Part shown: positions 1-9,185 of the stretch, in pieces
How positions within the stretch are numbered: the first letter of the stretch is position 1
How the letters are laid out: each line of letters begins with the position of its first letter
The notes under the pieces: generated by a model
What the model was told of the DNA's origin: nothing
The model's database searches: none
The model's input: only the letters and a program-made list of their open reading frames with translations
Translations under genes and position numbers: made by a program
Assembly: GCA_964019335.1 (NCBI GenBank)
Contig: OZ025698.1
Location: 293,201-357,200 of the forward strand
DNA length: 64,000 bases
Reading direction: 5' to 3'
DNA from: Diplonema japonicum
Lineage: Eukaryota > Euglenozoa > Diplonemea > Diplonemida > Diplonemidae

Positions 1-97
1 AAAACTATTCAGCAGTGTAGTTTGCATTTTCTTTTTTCTTTCACTTTTTTTTTCCCTTTTTTCTTTTGGGGGTTTCACTACGGGCGTGAATAAGGTG

Positions 98-130
<33 letters not shown>
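1..130. other. T-rich low-complexity spacer
   Basis: Mostly T runs, including about 30 T at 101-130. No gene is visible. Confidence 0.6.
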
Positions 131-133
<3 letters not shown>

Positions 134-457
134 GTGGTGGGGATAACATGGAAATATAAGAAAAAGATCAGATGTGTTGTTCGCTGTTGACCTCCTCGTC
201 GGTCATCACCGGTAGCGCCCGAGTGGAAGAACATAATGCAGATGCTCAGGGTGACGAACAGGCAGCAAACTGCACGAGCGCAGAATCTTGGTTACCCGGG
301 ACGCACCGGCTGGGGTTGAGCTGTACACCGCACGCATTAAGGACACGACGCGGAACGCAGAAGAAGCTACAACTCGGCCGCGGTGCGCCCCCTGTAATCA
401 AGTAGACAGTTCTTGTGCAGGGCGCCGCCAACACCGGCCTCCTTTAACTCATATATA
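131..457 (+). repeat. U6-associated repeat, copy A (candidate structured ncRNA)
   Basis: This ~325 bp block recurs at 8863-9185 with only a few substitutions, although the sequence outside it is unrelated. There it lies directly downstream of a U6 snRNA gene. It is GC-balanced within a homopolymer-rich spacer. The 3' part can form a hairpin: GGCC-GC-GGTG pairs with CACCGGCC, enclosing a second stem GCGCC..CTG/CAGGGCGC. It ends in a run of 15 or more T, as a Pol III transcript would. A short open frame crosses it, but that frame has no recognisable domain and no splice acceptor. I found no convincing 7SL, RNase P, U3 or tRNA signature, so its identity is unknown. It could be an uncharacterised Pol III RNA or a dispersed repeat. 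Confidence 0.55.
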
Positions 458-1853
458 TTTTTTTTTTTTTTTTATATTCTCCCTGACTTCGGTAAACAAT
501 CTGATTTTATGTTTACTCTTCATTTCCTTTTTTTTTTCTTTTTTTCTATCCTATAACAGATAGCAGAAGAGAAAATCATTGAGCTTGGGGAGGAGTGTAA
601 AATTATTTTGAAAAAAAAATTCTTTTGGGAAAATTCGGGAGGAAAAGAAAAAAAAAAGAATCTTTTTTTTTTTTTGTTATATCAGCCCCATCTGCCCGCA
701 ATGTCAAAAAAAAAAAAACTTTTTTCCCCTTCCCGTTGATTTATATAATGCTTCTCGTTAAAGGAAGGAGTCCCCCCCCCCAAAAAAAACAGTAAAAGGT
801 CCACTGGCTACATGTGTGCTGGTGCTGAGGGGGATGGGTGGGGGGGGGGGGGGGGGATCATGTGTTTGCAAAATAGATCTATTTTTTTTCTCAGAACCAT
901 ATTTTTAATTATTGCATTACACAAGAGAAAAAAAACCCCCCCCATCGTATTTTAAAACGAGAAGATAAACCAAAAAAAATGCTCACACAAGGGGAGAAAA
1001 AAAAAAGAATCCTTTTTTTTTCTTTCAAAAAGCGGGAGGGGGGCAAAAAAAAAAGAAAATGAAAGAAATGAAGAAAAGAGGGAAAGAAGGAAAGTATTAA
1101 AAAATTAAAAAAAAAGAAGAAGAAAAAAAAACCAGATACAAACTGTGCAACAACTGGTGGCAATGATACGCTGTCATACAGCGCAAGAAAAGAAAGCAAC
1201 AGAATAAGAAAGAGAAAAAGCCGCCCAAGAACAAATGGTTTAAAATATTTATTTCTTGATCACCTTCTCTCCTCTCCCCTTCCCGTTCTTCCCCCCCCCC
1301 TTTTTTTTCTTTTTTGTTTCTCACTTAGGCTTTAAGTGGGTATTGAGGTGTAATAATAACGTGTCATCGGTCCCTCCTTTTCCTCCTCCTCTTCCTTTTC
1401 CCCTCATAATCTGACGCAAGCTCCTTCTTCTGTGTAATCTACTTTGATGCCAGCTCAAGAAGCAATTTTCTTTTTGTTACACCCATTATTTCTTTTGTTG
1501 GGCAGTTGCTAACACTTCTCCTGATCATTTTTGTGAAGTTTTTTTTTTTCTTTTTTTTTTTCCGCGAGTCCCACCCCACCTAGTGCCTCTAGTACATTGG
1601 AAGGATGTGCAGAAAACGGGGGGGGGGGGAGAGAAAAAGAGGCACAAGACCCCCCTCCCTGGGTTTGCGGGTCTGGCCGGTTTCGTTGTCCCTTGCTGTT
1701 GTTGTTGTTGCTTTGAATTACCTCTTAATGATTGTGTAAAGACACCCCCCCCGCTCCCCCCTTTGTCTGATGAGCATAACCAATAACCAAGCGGTGACGC
1801 CCTCCCTTTTTCTTGTAACCTTCTATCTTATTTTCCTTGTTTTTCTTCCTGCT

Positions 1854-1887
<34 letters not shown>

Positions 1888-2059
1888 TTTTTTTTCTTCT
1901 TTCTTTTCTGTACTTAAACAAGCCTTCAATTTGCTTACTTCATTCTTATACCAATCTATTTCACGTGCCCCCCCCAAACTTTTTATTTTAATAGCTCACA
2001 TGTGAAGTAAAGCAAATGAAGAATTTGAGAAATGGAAAAGATGGAAAAAAAAAAAGGGG

Positions 2060-2092
<33 letters not shown>

Positions 2093-2829
2093 AGGCAAGC
2101 CGAAAAAAAAAGGGGGTGGAAGAGGGAGAGAAAAAAAAATGAGGGGAAAAGAAGAGAGAGAAAAAAAAAAGGTTTTTCCTTTGCTTCTTTATCTTACCGT
2201 CCCCTCTTGTTTTCTCTTTTTTTTTTTTTTTTTTTGCCCGGAAAGAAGGGGGTGAAAAGGAAAGAGGGGAGGGAGACCCCTTTAGTGAACATTACTTGTT
2301 GCTCCTTCCTTCCTTCCTTCCCCCCCCTCCCTTCCCGTGGAAAAGTGGGTGTGATAGTATGTAGCCTTCCTCCCTGCCTACACCCTTGAATATGATTATC
2401 TACTTTCTTTTTTTTCTTTTTTTTAACTGCCCCCCCCCCTTCCCCTTCCCACACTAGTGAATCAAGTAACAAACGTGCGATAAGCTTGGGGGTTATAAAA
2501 AAAAAAACTCCTCTGAGCTCCTCTCCCCTCCCCTCCCCTCCCCATATCCATGCCTATATTTTAAGGAAGAAGGAATTTTTTTTTATTCTACAACCTAACG
2601 ACTCTCATTTCTTATTTTTTTTACTTTTATCTTTTTTTTTTTTTCCCTCTCTCTCTCCTCTCTCTCTCTTATCTTCACAACTCTCCTCCCCCCCCTTCCT
2701 ATTTTAAAAAAAAGTTTTTTTTTTTTACCCGATCGAAAAAAAATTCAAAATTCAGGAGGGGGAAACCCCGGGCTGTGTGCGGAGGGTGTTGGTGGGGGGA
2801 AAAAAAAAAAGGAAAAAAAAAAAAGGAAA
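458..2829. other. Long homopolymer-rich spacer, no gene seen
   Basis: About 2.4 kb of A, T, C and G runs, with a CT-repeat near 2645-2680. Open frames here translate to poly-F, poly-K or poly-P stretches and show no domain. Its 3' end carries the presumed acceptor region for the gene starting at 2830. Confidence 0.6.
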
Positions 2830-4002
2830 ATGAGCGGATATTTAACAGGCACGGCAATAAAACAGCAGGTGCACCGGCATGTTGCGAACGGGCTGACGTC
2901 CATTGCAAACGGGGCGAACTCGACCTTGGGTGTCGAATCCTGCCCGAGCGACAACACAAGCAGCCTCCCATTCCCATCCACCTGCCTGCTAAGCTGCGTC
3001 ATTGCTGTAGGCTGCTTCATATCCTGCCTCACCATCTTAAGATGGTACAACTTCCTCCTTCTTGTAGAATCGGACCACGGGACCATCACAGAGCGGACGG
3101 CAGTATACACACCGCTGACCTCCAACACACATTGGGCCATGTTCTTCGCCATGGTTTGTTTGAAATCTATCCTAGATGCCCTGATGTACGGGGTGTCGGA
3201 GATAGCAAAAAACAAAACTGCACTGGCGTACGCGAACTTCACGGATTTGGTGTTACATTCTCTGACTTCCTTGTCACTGTCGTGGGCGTTGCTGTATCAG
3301 TTTAAACACCGGTCTGGTCAGGATATTCAAATCCATTCTGACTCTGGTAGTGATTCATCTGGTGATCCAGGGCGTATGGTGTTCCGTGTGGTGACCTCAG
3401 CCGAGGCTGGGCTTCTTTATCTTGCGCTGGTTCACATTGTGGTGGCGTGGTGGGCTGTGCCCGATCTTCCTGGGGCGGATAATTATTCGAATTCTTATTG
3501 GGTTTATGTTGCCGCGCTGTGTACGCAAAGGCTGCCCTTAGTGGTGATCGGCGTCTTGCTTGTTCTGCCGTCTCTTGAAATCAAAGTTGCTCATCCCACG
3601 AACTTGTTCAATCCGAACTCTTACCCGTCCAGCAATGCGAGGTGGCTGCTAGGTGTTGGTATCCTGATTGGCCTCCCGCACACGCTGCCTGCTACAACAT
3701 GGACGAATCATATCCTGTCATCGCCTAGCCAGCGTACTCCCTGCCCTTTGTGGGTTTTTTCATGGTGTGTGTGTGTGTGTTTTTTTTTTAATGTTTTTTT
3801 CAGGTATGACATAATCTTGCTTCTCTACATCGTTACGCTGTCGTGTTACTTCAGTTTTTTGAGGCTTGAGGTGTGTGAAAAAGAAAGAAAAAAAAAAAAA
3901 AAAATGTATATTACTTCCCAGTTTAATCGGGTCAAGGAGCAGGAGTTGTACAGTTGCCACGTGGAGCACACTGAAAGAAGCAACAACAGAAGGGTTTTGT
4001 GA
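2830..4002 (+). CDS. Seven-helix membrane protein, two mini-introns
   Basis: Proposed exons are 2830-3764, 3804-3870 and 3922-4002, giving about 360 residues. Intron 1 (39 nt) is GTGTGT repeats, then T and CAG. Intron 2 (51 nt) starts GTGTGT, continues as a long A run and ends CCCAG. Both remove low-complexity residues that interrupt an otherwise clean protein. About seven hydrophobic segments are visible, near residues 52-71, 101-121, 137-155, 195-212, 224-247, 273-290 and 312-333. An acidic Ser/Gly/Asp loop lies between helices 3 and 4. The N-terminus has no clear signal peptide. The ATG is the first in frame, directly after an A-rich leader. I do not recognise the family; seven helices suggest a receptor- or transporter-like protein, but no diagnostic motif was seen. 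Confidence 0.75.
   Translation: MSGYLTGTAIKQQVHRHVANGLTSIANGANSTLGVESCPSDNTSSLPFPSTCLLSCVIAVGCFISCLTILRWYNFLLLVESDHGTITERTAVYTPLTSNTHWAMFFAMVCLKSILDALMYGVSEIAKNKTALAYANFTDLVLHSLTSLSLSWALLYQFKHRSGQDIQIHSDSGSDSSGDPGRMVFRVVTSAEAGLLYLALVHIVVAWWAVPDLPGADNYSNSYWVYVAALCTQRLPLVVIGVLLVLPSLEIKVAHPTNLFNPNSYPSSNARWLLGVGILIGLPHTLPATTWTNHILSSPSQRTPCPLWVFSWCVCVCFFFNVFFRYDIILLLYIVTLSCYFSFLRLEVCEKERKKKKKMYITSQFNRVKEQELYSCHVEHTERSNNRRVL
3765..3803 (+). other. Cis-intron, 39 nt
   Basis: It has GTGTGT at the 5' end and TTTTTTTCAG at the 3' end. Removing it joins a split Trp codon and restores a continuous hydrophobic segment. Confidence 0.75.
3871..3921 (+). other. Cis-intron, 51 nt, poly-A filled
   Basis: It starts GTGTGTG, contains a run of about 18 A and ends TTCCCAG. 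It is phase 0 and removes a poly-Lys stretch just after the last membrane helix. Confidence 0.75.
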
Positions 4003-4375
4003 GTGAGCAGGTTAGGAAAAAAAAAAAAAAAAAAGAAAAGAAAAAGCACAGACTGGCAGAGAAAAAAAAATGGAGGGGGGGGGGGGGGAAGAAAGAAAGA
4101 AAGAAAGAAACACGCCCCGTACGCTCAATCTTTTTTTTTTGGTCAGTTTACATGAGTACGTTAAAAGGGGGGGAAAGGGTTTTTTTAAAAATAAAAAACC
4201 GGGGCGGGGGGGGGGGGGGGGGGGAATGCTTCAAATTTGCTTCAATCAAAAATGCCCGCCCTTCTTCTTTTTTTTTCTCTCCAGTTTAATCTTTTTTTCT
4301 CTCCCCCCCCCACATTTTTTTTTACCCCCCTTTTTTTTTTCTCTCTTCAAATCCACTCTTTGTTCTTTCCGCAGT

Positions 4376-4430
4376 TTCTTTTTTTTTTTTTTTTTCTCTC
4401 TCCCCTTCCCGAGACACGATCTTTCTATAG
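4376..4430 (+). promoter_or_regulatory. Probable trans-splice acceptor for the gene at 4436
   Basis: A T/C-rich tract ends in TCTATAG, and the ATG follows five bases later. The arrangement fits spliced-leader addition; a cis 3' splice site with no upstream exon is the alternative. Confidence 0.5.
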
Positions 4431-4435
4431 GGGGA

Positions 4436-5440
4436 ATGCTCAGATCACCCGAGAAAGACAGGGAAAACCTGCAACGCAAATCCTGCGAGCTCAAGGCGCA
4501 AAAACCTAGCTTCTCCATAGTATGGAGGTCAGGAGATGACTTCGGGTGGGGAGCGGACGGCGGGTTTCAAGAAAACTTTGAAACCTTGCTCAAGGTGGAC
4601 GAGCTCCAATGGAAAATAATGTCGAGTAGAAAACAACAAGAAGAAGAAATGGAAACAGTACGCAGCAGAAGGCAAAAGCTCCGCAGCTCCATGAAAGAAA
4701 GACAAAGGAAAAGCTTCCAAAGCGCATTAGACAGAAAAGAACTGCACGCTGTGTCACGAGCATCATACTCGTCAGCATCAGCGCCCTGTGCCAGTTCGGC
4801 AAAGCAACGAACAGTTGTCTTCACACCCAACGATGAGGTACAGGATGTCTTCACACCTTCAGACCCTGTATCTGAACAGGACATCAGTTCTTCCAGCGGT
4901 AACGAACCAGCAACATTTTCTAAAAACTGGCCCGAAGATGTTTTCCTCACTACAGCTAAACCTGTCTACCCTGGTGGTGTCGCGTCAAGACCGCCGCGTG
5001 AGCCGAAAAAAACAGCAAGGCGTCCTCGAAAGCACAGTCAGCACACTACCCATACAACCACGAGGTGGCTTTCTCATCACACCCCGAGGCCTGTAACCGC
5101 ACGGCCACCATTGGGGGAACCGAGTGTGCCAGCACGGCATGTTCATGGTTCTTGTGATCGTGCACCTCCTTCGAAACCGCTTCCCTCGCTTCGTGCGCTC
5201 GCCAAGTCCTCTTCGTGGTGGTCGCTGGCATCTGTCACCTCGCTCCCTTCCACTCAGCTCAACCAGGCCTGGGCCGCTCGTAAGCGGTATGAAGGTAAGA
5301 GCTTCAACCAGTACAAACCCATTCTTGGCGGAGGTCCTTGCGCGTCGTACTATTTACACGTCATGCACACCGAAAGTGCCGACGATGTTGCTAGAGACCT
5401 CGCCGCCTTCGACAGAAAGCTTGACCTCAAGCACACGTGA
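4436..5440 (+). CDS. Hypothetical basic, Ser-rich protein with short coiled coil
   Basis: It encodes 334 residues. The start is the first ATG after an AG acceptor at 4430; the frame stays open upstream but is only poly-F/K low complexity. Residues about 55-105 are a charged helix rich in Glu, Lys, Arg and Gln, probably a coiled coil. The middle is Ser/Thr/Pro-rich and the residues around 180-240 are basic, with many His and Arg. No membrane helix or known domain is seen. The stop is only 100 bp before the cyclase start, with a ~38-T tract between them, so the two are likely neighbours in one polycistronic unit. Function unknown; a cytoskeletal or flagellar-associated protein is possible but not shown. 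Confidence 0.7.
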   Translation: MLRSPEKDRENLQRKSCELKAQKPSFSIVWRSGDDFGWGADGGFQENFETLLKVDELQWKIMSSRKQQEEEMETVRSRRQKLRSSMKERQRKSFQSALDRKELHAVSRASYSSASAPCASSAKQRTVVFTPNDEVQDVFTPSDPVSEQDISSSSGNEPATFSKNWPEDVFLTTAKPVYPGGVASRPPREPKKTARRPRKHSQHTTHTTTRWLSHHTPRPVTARPPLGEPSVPARHVHGSCDRAPPSKPLPSLRALAKSSSWWSLASVTSLPSTQLNQAWAARKRYEGKSFNQYKPILGGGPCASYYLHVMHTESADDVARDLAAFDRKLDLKHT

Positions 5441-5462
5441 TGCGGTGCTTTTCAGCATCGTT

Positions 5463-5466
5463 TTTT

Positions 5467-5503
<37 letters not shown>

Positions 5504-5528
5504 CGCGGCTCGTTTTAACATTGTACAG
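5463..5528 (+). promoter_or_regulatory. Probable trans-splice acceptor for the cyclase gene
   Basis: A ~38-T tract is followed by ACATTGTACAG and then the ATG at 5541, twelve bases on. The upstream gene has already stopped at 5440, so this is intergenic rather than an intron. Confidence 0.5.
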
Positions 5529-5540
5529 TCTGCGGGCGAC

Positions 5541-7910
5541 ATGAGGTGTCGATGTGGGTATCTCCTCGGGCTGGTCAGCGACCCTTACGACACGCAGCTG
5601 GAGATGGAAAGGAAAAACGTGTTTATAAGCATCATCTGTATATCGCTGGCATTCGGACTGCCCGGCATGCTGTTCCACTACAACGAGGGTGAAATCGTCC
5701 TGATGTGTTCGACCCTGGCCACGTTCATCGCAGGCTTGGTGGGCATAATTGTGATGATCAAAACACGCAAGCTCAGCATGTGGGTAGTGGTCATGATAGT
5801 GATTACATTTTCAACTGCAGTAGTTTTAGTTGATATCTACGCTGCAGCTAGTTTGAAGGTGAGGCAGTGGCCGCTGTTCGTACCTCTGTGCGATGTGCTC
5901 CTTACTTGCAGATACGACGCGTTGCTGCTGTTCGTAGTGGTTTACGCCTGCTCTACGATAGTGCTGCTAGGTGCTGAGGAGACCTTTCGGTTTGGTCTTT
6001 TTAACCTCTTGGAACAGCCCACTTCCATCTGTGACTGCGCTGACCCGCCCTGCGCGGCGTTTAGTGCTGTACCGAGCGCTACAGGCATTATCTTGGTCTT
6101 CCTCCTCGACTTCCACCTCACTAAGGGTTTCACAACTGCCATGTTTGCTGAGAAGGCTAAAGTGGAGTCTTCCATTGAAACCACGCGTCAGATAGCCGCT
6201 GCCTTAGCCAAGTTCGACTTGGAAACCGCGGAGAAGCACCTCACCGAAGCCACCCTTCCCGGTGACCTTGAGATGGCTTTTAATGACATTCTGGAGAATT
6301 TGCATACCTACCGCCCTTATCTCCCCACCGCCTTGTTCCAGGACACTTCTTCGATGGGGTCGTCTGTCTGTTGTCTCGCCGCGCCTCCTGGTCCTAACGC
6401 GAGCATTGTCTTCACGGACATCAAGGGGTCTACCAACCTGTGGGAGTGCTTTCCCGACGACATGAAGACAGGCCTCGCAACGCATAACAGTGTGATCCGT
6501 TCTTGCATCACCATGTTCAACGGGTACGAGGTGAAGACCATTGGGGACTCTTTCATGGTGGCCTTCGAGTCCATGCTCGACGCCGCGCTTTTTTGCTTAA
6601 ACATACAAGAAGAGCTTTCCAAAGCCAGTTGGCCAGAGGTCCTGTGCAACCAGCAGCTGAGCCCTTCCCTCGGCGACGGCATCGTCGTCAGGGTGGGCAT
6701 GAACTACGGTGACGTCGCTGTTGAGGTCCGTGATGGGAAAACCGACTACTATGGTCCTGTAGTGAACAGAGCCGCAAGACTGGAAGGATGCTGTGTAGGT
6801 GGTGCGGTCGCCATGGAGGAGAGTATTTACACCAAGGTGTGCCAAGAGGCCGAGACAGCAGGCAGAACGGAGCTCAACGACTGCAAATCGCGCAAGGTCG
6901 TGAGGGAGCTGAAGGGCGTGGGCGCGTGCTCCGTAGTAATGATGGTCCCAGGCTCCATGCCGGAACGGGATGTGTACATGAGATTGGAACTGGCAGGGAA
7001 GAATAAAAACCTTACTGCCCCATCGGCAAGAGACAACCCTTTGAGACAGTCGTCATCGAGAGTGTCATACGCAAGTGTGTCGTCAGTGGGCGGCGGTGTG
7101 ACGGGACTGGCAAAACTAGTCCAGTGCAGCGTGGTAAGGGTACAACTACTGGTCACCACGGGCGGGAACGAGTTCACTGCTGCAAGCTGTGCACAGATCG
7201 GGCTGACAAAACTGCTGCAGTGCGCAGAAAGAACAGAGGGCTCTGTCATTGGCTTAACCAGTGCTGCCGTTGATATTGGGTGGAACCTTGCGAAGCCCTG
7301 CGCGAGACACGAAGAAGTCGCTGCACGATTTGCAAACCTTTTCTGCAGCTCCTTGCACAACCTTGCAACTATGCAACATGCCGATAGCAACACGAAGCTC
7401 GCCATCGCCACAGGCAACGTCGTGTCAACAAAACTAGGCACACGAGACCAAAGGTTCATCGCGTGCATGGGACCAACAATAGATCTGTGCTGGCACCTCA
7501 TACAAAGCTGTCTGACCTATCAGGTGGCGTGCGTCGCCGTTTCTATGCTGGAACCCCTGCACTCTTCGAGACTGGCACAAATCCATGACCTACGGCCTTT
7601 GTGTTATTTCCGGATGGCCACGCATGACGACGCCCAGATGGTTCCCGTGTACCAACTAAACATCTCGAAACGGGGGTCGTTGGCCATGTGCCTCACAGAC
7701 TGCACCGATACCGATTGGTTCTGGTCTTCTGAGTACACCGCCGCCTTCTTTGAAGGCAATTGCGACAAGATGAGGCACAAGGCTATAGAGTCCACTTCTG
7801 AGATGACTATAGACATCGTGATGGACACGATGCTGGATCCTATCAATGTGAGAACTTTCGTGCGGCACATCGCATCACCGTCGAGTCCTACAGTGACCCC
7901 GCGTACTTGA
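5541..7910 (+). CDS. Membrane class III nucleotidyl (adenylate-type) cyclase
   Basis: It encodes 789 residues. The first ~200 contain five or six hydrophobic segments, so the protein is membrane-bound. A class III catalytic domain covers about residues 285-470. The metal-binding aspartates are visible in FTDIKGS (Asp293) and KTIGDSF (Asp336). Lys332 and Asp402, in the segment TDYYGPVVNRAARLEG, are the residue types that select ATP over GTP, so cAMP synthesis is the likely reaction. The C-terminal part (about 520-740) repeats the fold weakly: TGNVVSTKLGTRDQRFIACMG aligns with the GMNYGDV..YYG region, but the metal aspartates are not evident, suggesting a degenerate second cyclase domain. The start was chosen as the first ATG after the 5440 stop and the acceptor at 5528. 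Open frame upstream of it overlaps the previous gene and is not used. Confidence 0.9.
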   Translation: MRCRCGYLLGLVSDPYDTQLEMERKNVFISIICISLAFGLPGMLFHYNEGEIVLMCSTLATFIAGLVGIIVMIKTRKLSMWVVVMIVITFSTAVVLVDIYAAASLKVRQWPLFVPLCDVLLTCRYDALLLFVVVYACSTIVLLGAEETFRFGLFNLLEQPTSICDCADPPCAAFSAVPSATGIILVFLLDFHLTKGFTTAMFAEKAKVESSIETTRQIAAALAKFDLETAEKHLTEATLPGDLEMAFNDILENLHTYRPYLPTALFQDTSSMGSSVCCLAAPPGPNASIVFTDIKGSTNLWECFPDDMKTGLATHNSVIRSCITMFNGYEVKTIGDSFMVAFESMLDAALFCLNIQEELSKASWPEVLCNQQLSPSLGDGIVVRVGMNYGDVAVEVRDGKTDYYGPVVNRAARLEGCCVGGAVAMEESIYTKVCQEAETAGRTELNDCKSRKVVRELKGVGACSVVMMVPGSMPERDVYMRLELAGKNKNLTAPSARDNPLRQSSSRVSYASVSSVGGGVTGLAKLVQCSVVRVQLLVTTGGNEFTAASCAQIGLTKLLQCAERTEGSVIGLTSAAVDIGWNLAKPCARHEEVAARFANLFCSSLHNLATMQHADSNTKLAIATGNVVSTKLGTRDQRFIACMGPTIDLCWHLIQSCLTYQVACVAVSMLEPLHSSRLAQIHDLRPLCYFRMATHDDAQMVPVYQLNISKRGSLAMCLTDCTDTDWFWSSEYTAAFFEGNCDKMRHKAIESTSEMTIDIVMDTMLDPINVRTFVRHIASPSSPTVTPRT

Positions 7911-7970
7911 TAGATCGAGTTTTTTTTTTTTTTTTTTTTTTTTGTTACAAATATTTATCTTTCAAAAAAT

Positions 7971-8074
7971 GATTTTATAACTATATGCAACTGTGCCGAG
8001 CAAAAAACTTTCGCAGCTTTTTAAAAACCTTTTTTGCTCGTGCGAACAACAAAGACATATAGTCATAAAGAATT
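7971..8074 (+). ncRNA. Candidate hairpin RNA module with T-run end (R3 copy 1)
   Basis: AACTATATG pairs with CATATAGTC to close the outer stem. Inside it CGAGCAAAAAA pairs perfectly with TTTTTTGCTCG. The element ends at a T run, as a Pol III transcript would. A shorter relative lacking the inner hairpin lies at 8257-8318. It does not carry a recognisable U5 loop or other snRNA signature. A foldback repeat is the alternative. Confidence 0.35.
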
Positions 8075-8093
8075 ATTTTTTTTTTTTTTTTTT

Positions 8094-8238
8094 GGTCGGG
8101 AAAAGTACTCTCCAAACCTGGAGCACTTGGAGGGGTCGCAAGATTAGATCGAAACTGTGAGATCCCTAGTACTGACCATCCCCCCTCCCTTTTTAGGGCA
8201 TGCGGCTTTCGCTTTAGGAGTTTGCATGTTAATTTGAG
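8094..8238 (+). ncRNA. Candidate small RNA module with T-run end (R2 copy 1)
   Basis: This block recurs at 44617-44861. The best-conserved part is the 3' end, where CATGC and GCATG close a hairpin around CTTTCG, followed by TTAATTTGAG and a T run. The 5' part shares GGTCGGGAAAAGTACTCTCC. Conservation of two separated blocks plus a T-run terminus fits a structured transcript, but no known snRNA, SRP or RNase P signature was found. It could also be a dispersed repeat. Confidence 0.35.
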
Positions 8239-8256
8239 TTTTTTTTTTTCTTTTAT

Positions 8257-8318
8257 GATTTTATAACTATATGCAACTTGTGCCGAACAACAAAAGACAT
8301 ATAGTCATAAAAGAATTT
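8257..8318 (+). ncRNA. Candidate hairpin RNA module, short form (R3 copy 2)
   Basis: It shares both outer stem strands with 7971-8074 (AACTATATG and CATATAGTC) but lacks the inner hairpin. It ends near a T-rich stretch. This is a duplicated, internally deleted version of the first copy. Confidence 0.3.
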
Positions 8319-8748
8319 CTTTTTGGACCTTTTCATCTACCGAAGATTGAGAAGAACCCGGAATAAACTTTGAACTCACCTTAATTGAAAACATTCACAA
8401 CTAGCCGAGGGGATATCAGCGTGAGTAACCAGCTCTATTATTTTATTTTTTTTGCACCTTTTTAAAAAAAAAAAAAAAGGTGACCACGGTTTGGTACCTG
8501 GCCTGTTGTCTCCCCTGTATCCTCTGATTTTTTTCTTTTTGAAAAACTTAGAATTTGCCATGGTTTGTACCTCCCTTTGAACGCGGCTCTTTAGGACGAC
8601 GCAACTGTTTGAACTGCAGAATACAGTCTAGCGTTGTCGGATAGTGGGCTTTTCTGTGTTTTGCGCGGCATTTGTGATGAATATCTATCATTTTCCCGAG
8701 GATTTTCTCCAGGTTGGGATGGTAGGTTTTTTTTTTTTTTTAAAAAAA
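8319..8748. other. Spacer upstream of U6
   Basis: About 430 bp without a convincing protein frame. The stretch 8570-8725 is of ordinary complexity and ends in a T run (about 8727-8741), so another Pol III transcript is possible. I saw no tRNA with an intact TTCRA box on either strand. Confidence 0.4.
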
Positions 8749-8855
8749 GGAGTCCAGAAATGGAACATCCGTTAAAATTGGATCGATACAGAGAAGATTA
8801 GCATGTTCCCTGCGCAAGGATGACACGCATTAATCGAGAAAGTATCACCTTTTTT
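8749..8855 (+). ncRNA. U6: U6 spliceosomal snRNA
   Basis: The central block GATACAGAGAAGATTAGCAT followed by CCCTGCGCAAGGATGACACG is the hallmark of U6. It contains the ACAGAGA box that pairs with the 5' splice site, the AGC catalytic triad and the internal stem-loop. The 5' end GGAGTCC..GGAACATCC resembles the kinetoplastid U6 5' stem-loop (GGAGCCC..GGGACATCC), which decided the start. The length is about 107 nt and it ends in six T, a Pol III terminator. U6 catalyses cis- and trans-splicing in the spliceosome, fitting the GT-AG introns and AG acceptors seen across the window. No divergent tRNA supplying A/B boxes, as kinetoplastid U6 genes use, was found within about 200 bp upstream. Confidence 0.95.
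8850..8855 (+). terminator. Pol III T-run terminator of U6
   Basis: Six T directly follow the U6 3' end. Confidence 0.8.
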
Positions 8856-8862
8856 AAAAAAA

Positions 8863-9185
8863 AAGGTGGTGGGAATAACATGGAAATATAAGAAAAACAT
8901 CAGATGTGTTGTTCACTGTTGACCTCCTCGTCGGTCATCACCGGTAGCGCCCGAGTGGAAGAACATAATGCAGATGCTCAGGGTGACAAACAGGCAGCAA
9001 ACTGCACGAGCGCAGAATCTTGGTTACCCGGGACGCCCCGGCTGGGGTTGAGCTGTACACCGCACGCATTAAGGACACGACGCGGAACGCAGAAGAAGCT
9101 ACAACTCGGCCGCGGTGCGCCCCCTGTAATCAAGTAGACAGTTCTTGTGCAGGGCGCCGCCAACACCGGCCTCCTTTAACTCATA
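8863..9185 (+). repeat. U6-associated repeat, copy B (candidate structured ncRNA)
   Basis: It begins seven bases after the U6 terminator and is nearly identical to 131-457. The few differences are single substitutions and T-run lengths, and both copies end in a long T run. High identity with complete divergence outside suggests recent duplication or selection. A 40 bp remnant of its 3' end is at 54095-54134. Confidence 0.6.

Noticed and set aside
172-405. 77-residue frame in the U6-associated repeat, also at 8904-9137
   Set aside because: It lies inside a block that ends in a T run and can fold; it has no splice acceptor or recognisable domain, and a structured RNA or repeat explains the conservation better.
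131-457. 7SL SRP RNA
   Set aside because: No conserved GGAA/AGCA helix-8 motif could be placed; a chance resemblance to an Alu-domain segment at the 3' end was not enough.
458-2829. Several open frames of 60-95 residues
   Set aside because: They consist of poly-F, poly-K or poly-P from homopolymers and lack acceptors or domains.
5124-5540. Upstream extension of the cyclase frame
   Set aside because: It overlaps the previous gene in another frame and crosses a poly-T spacer; the ATG at 5541 fits the protein.
8580-8720. tRNA-like GTTTGAAC stretch on the minus strand upstream of U6
   Set aside because: The T-arm and acceptor stem do not pair; no cloverleaf could be drawn.
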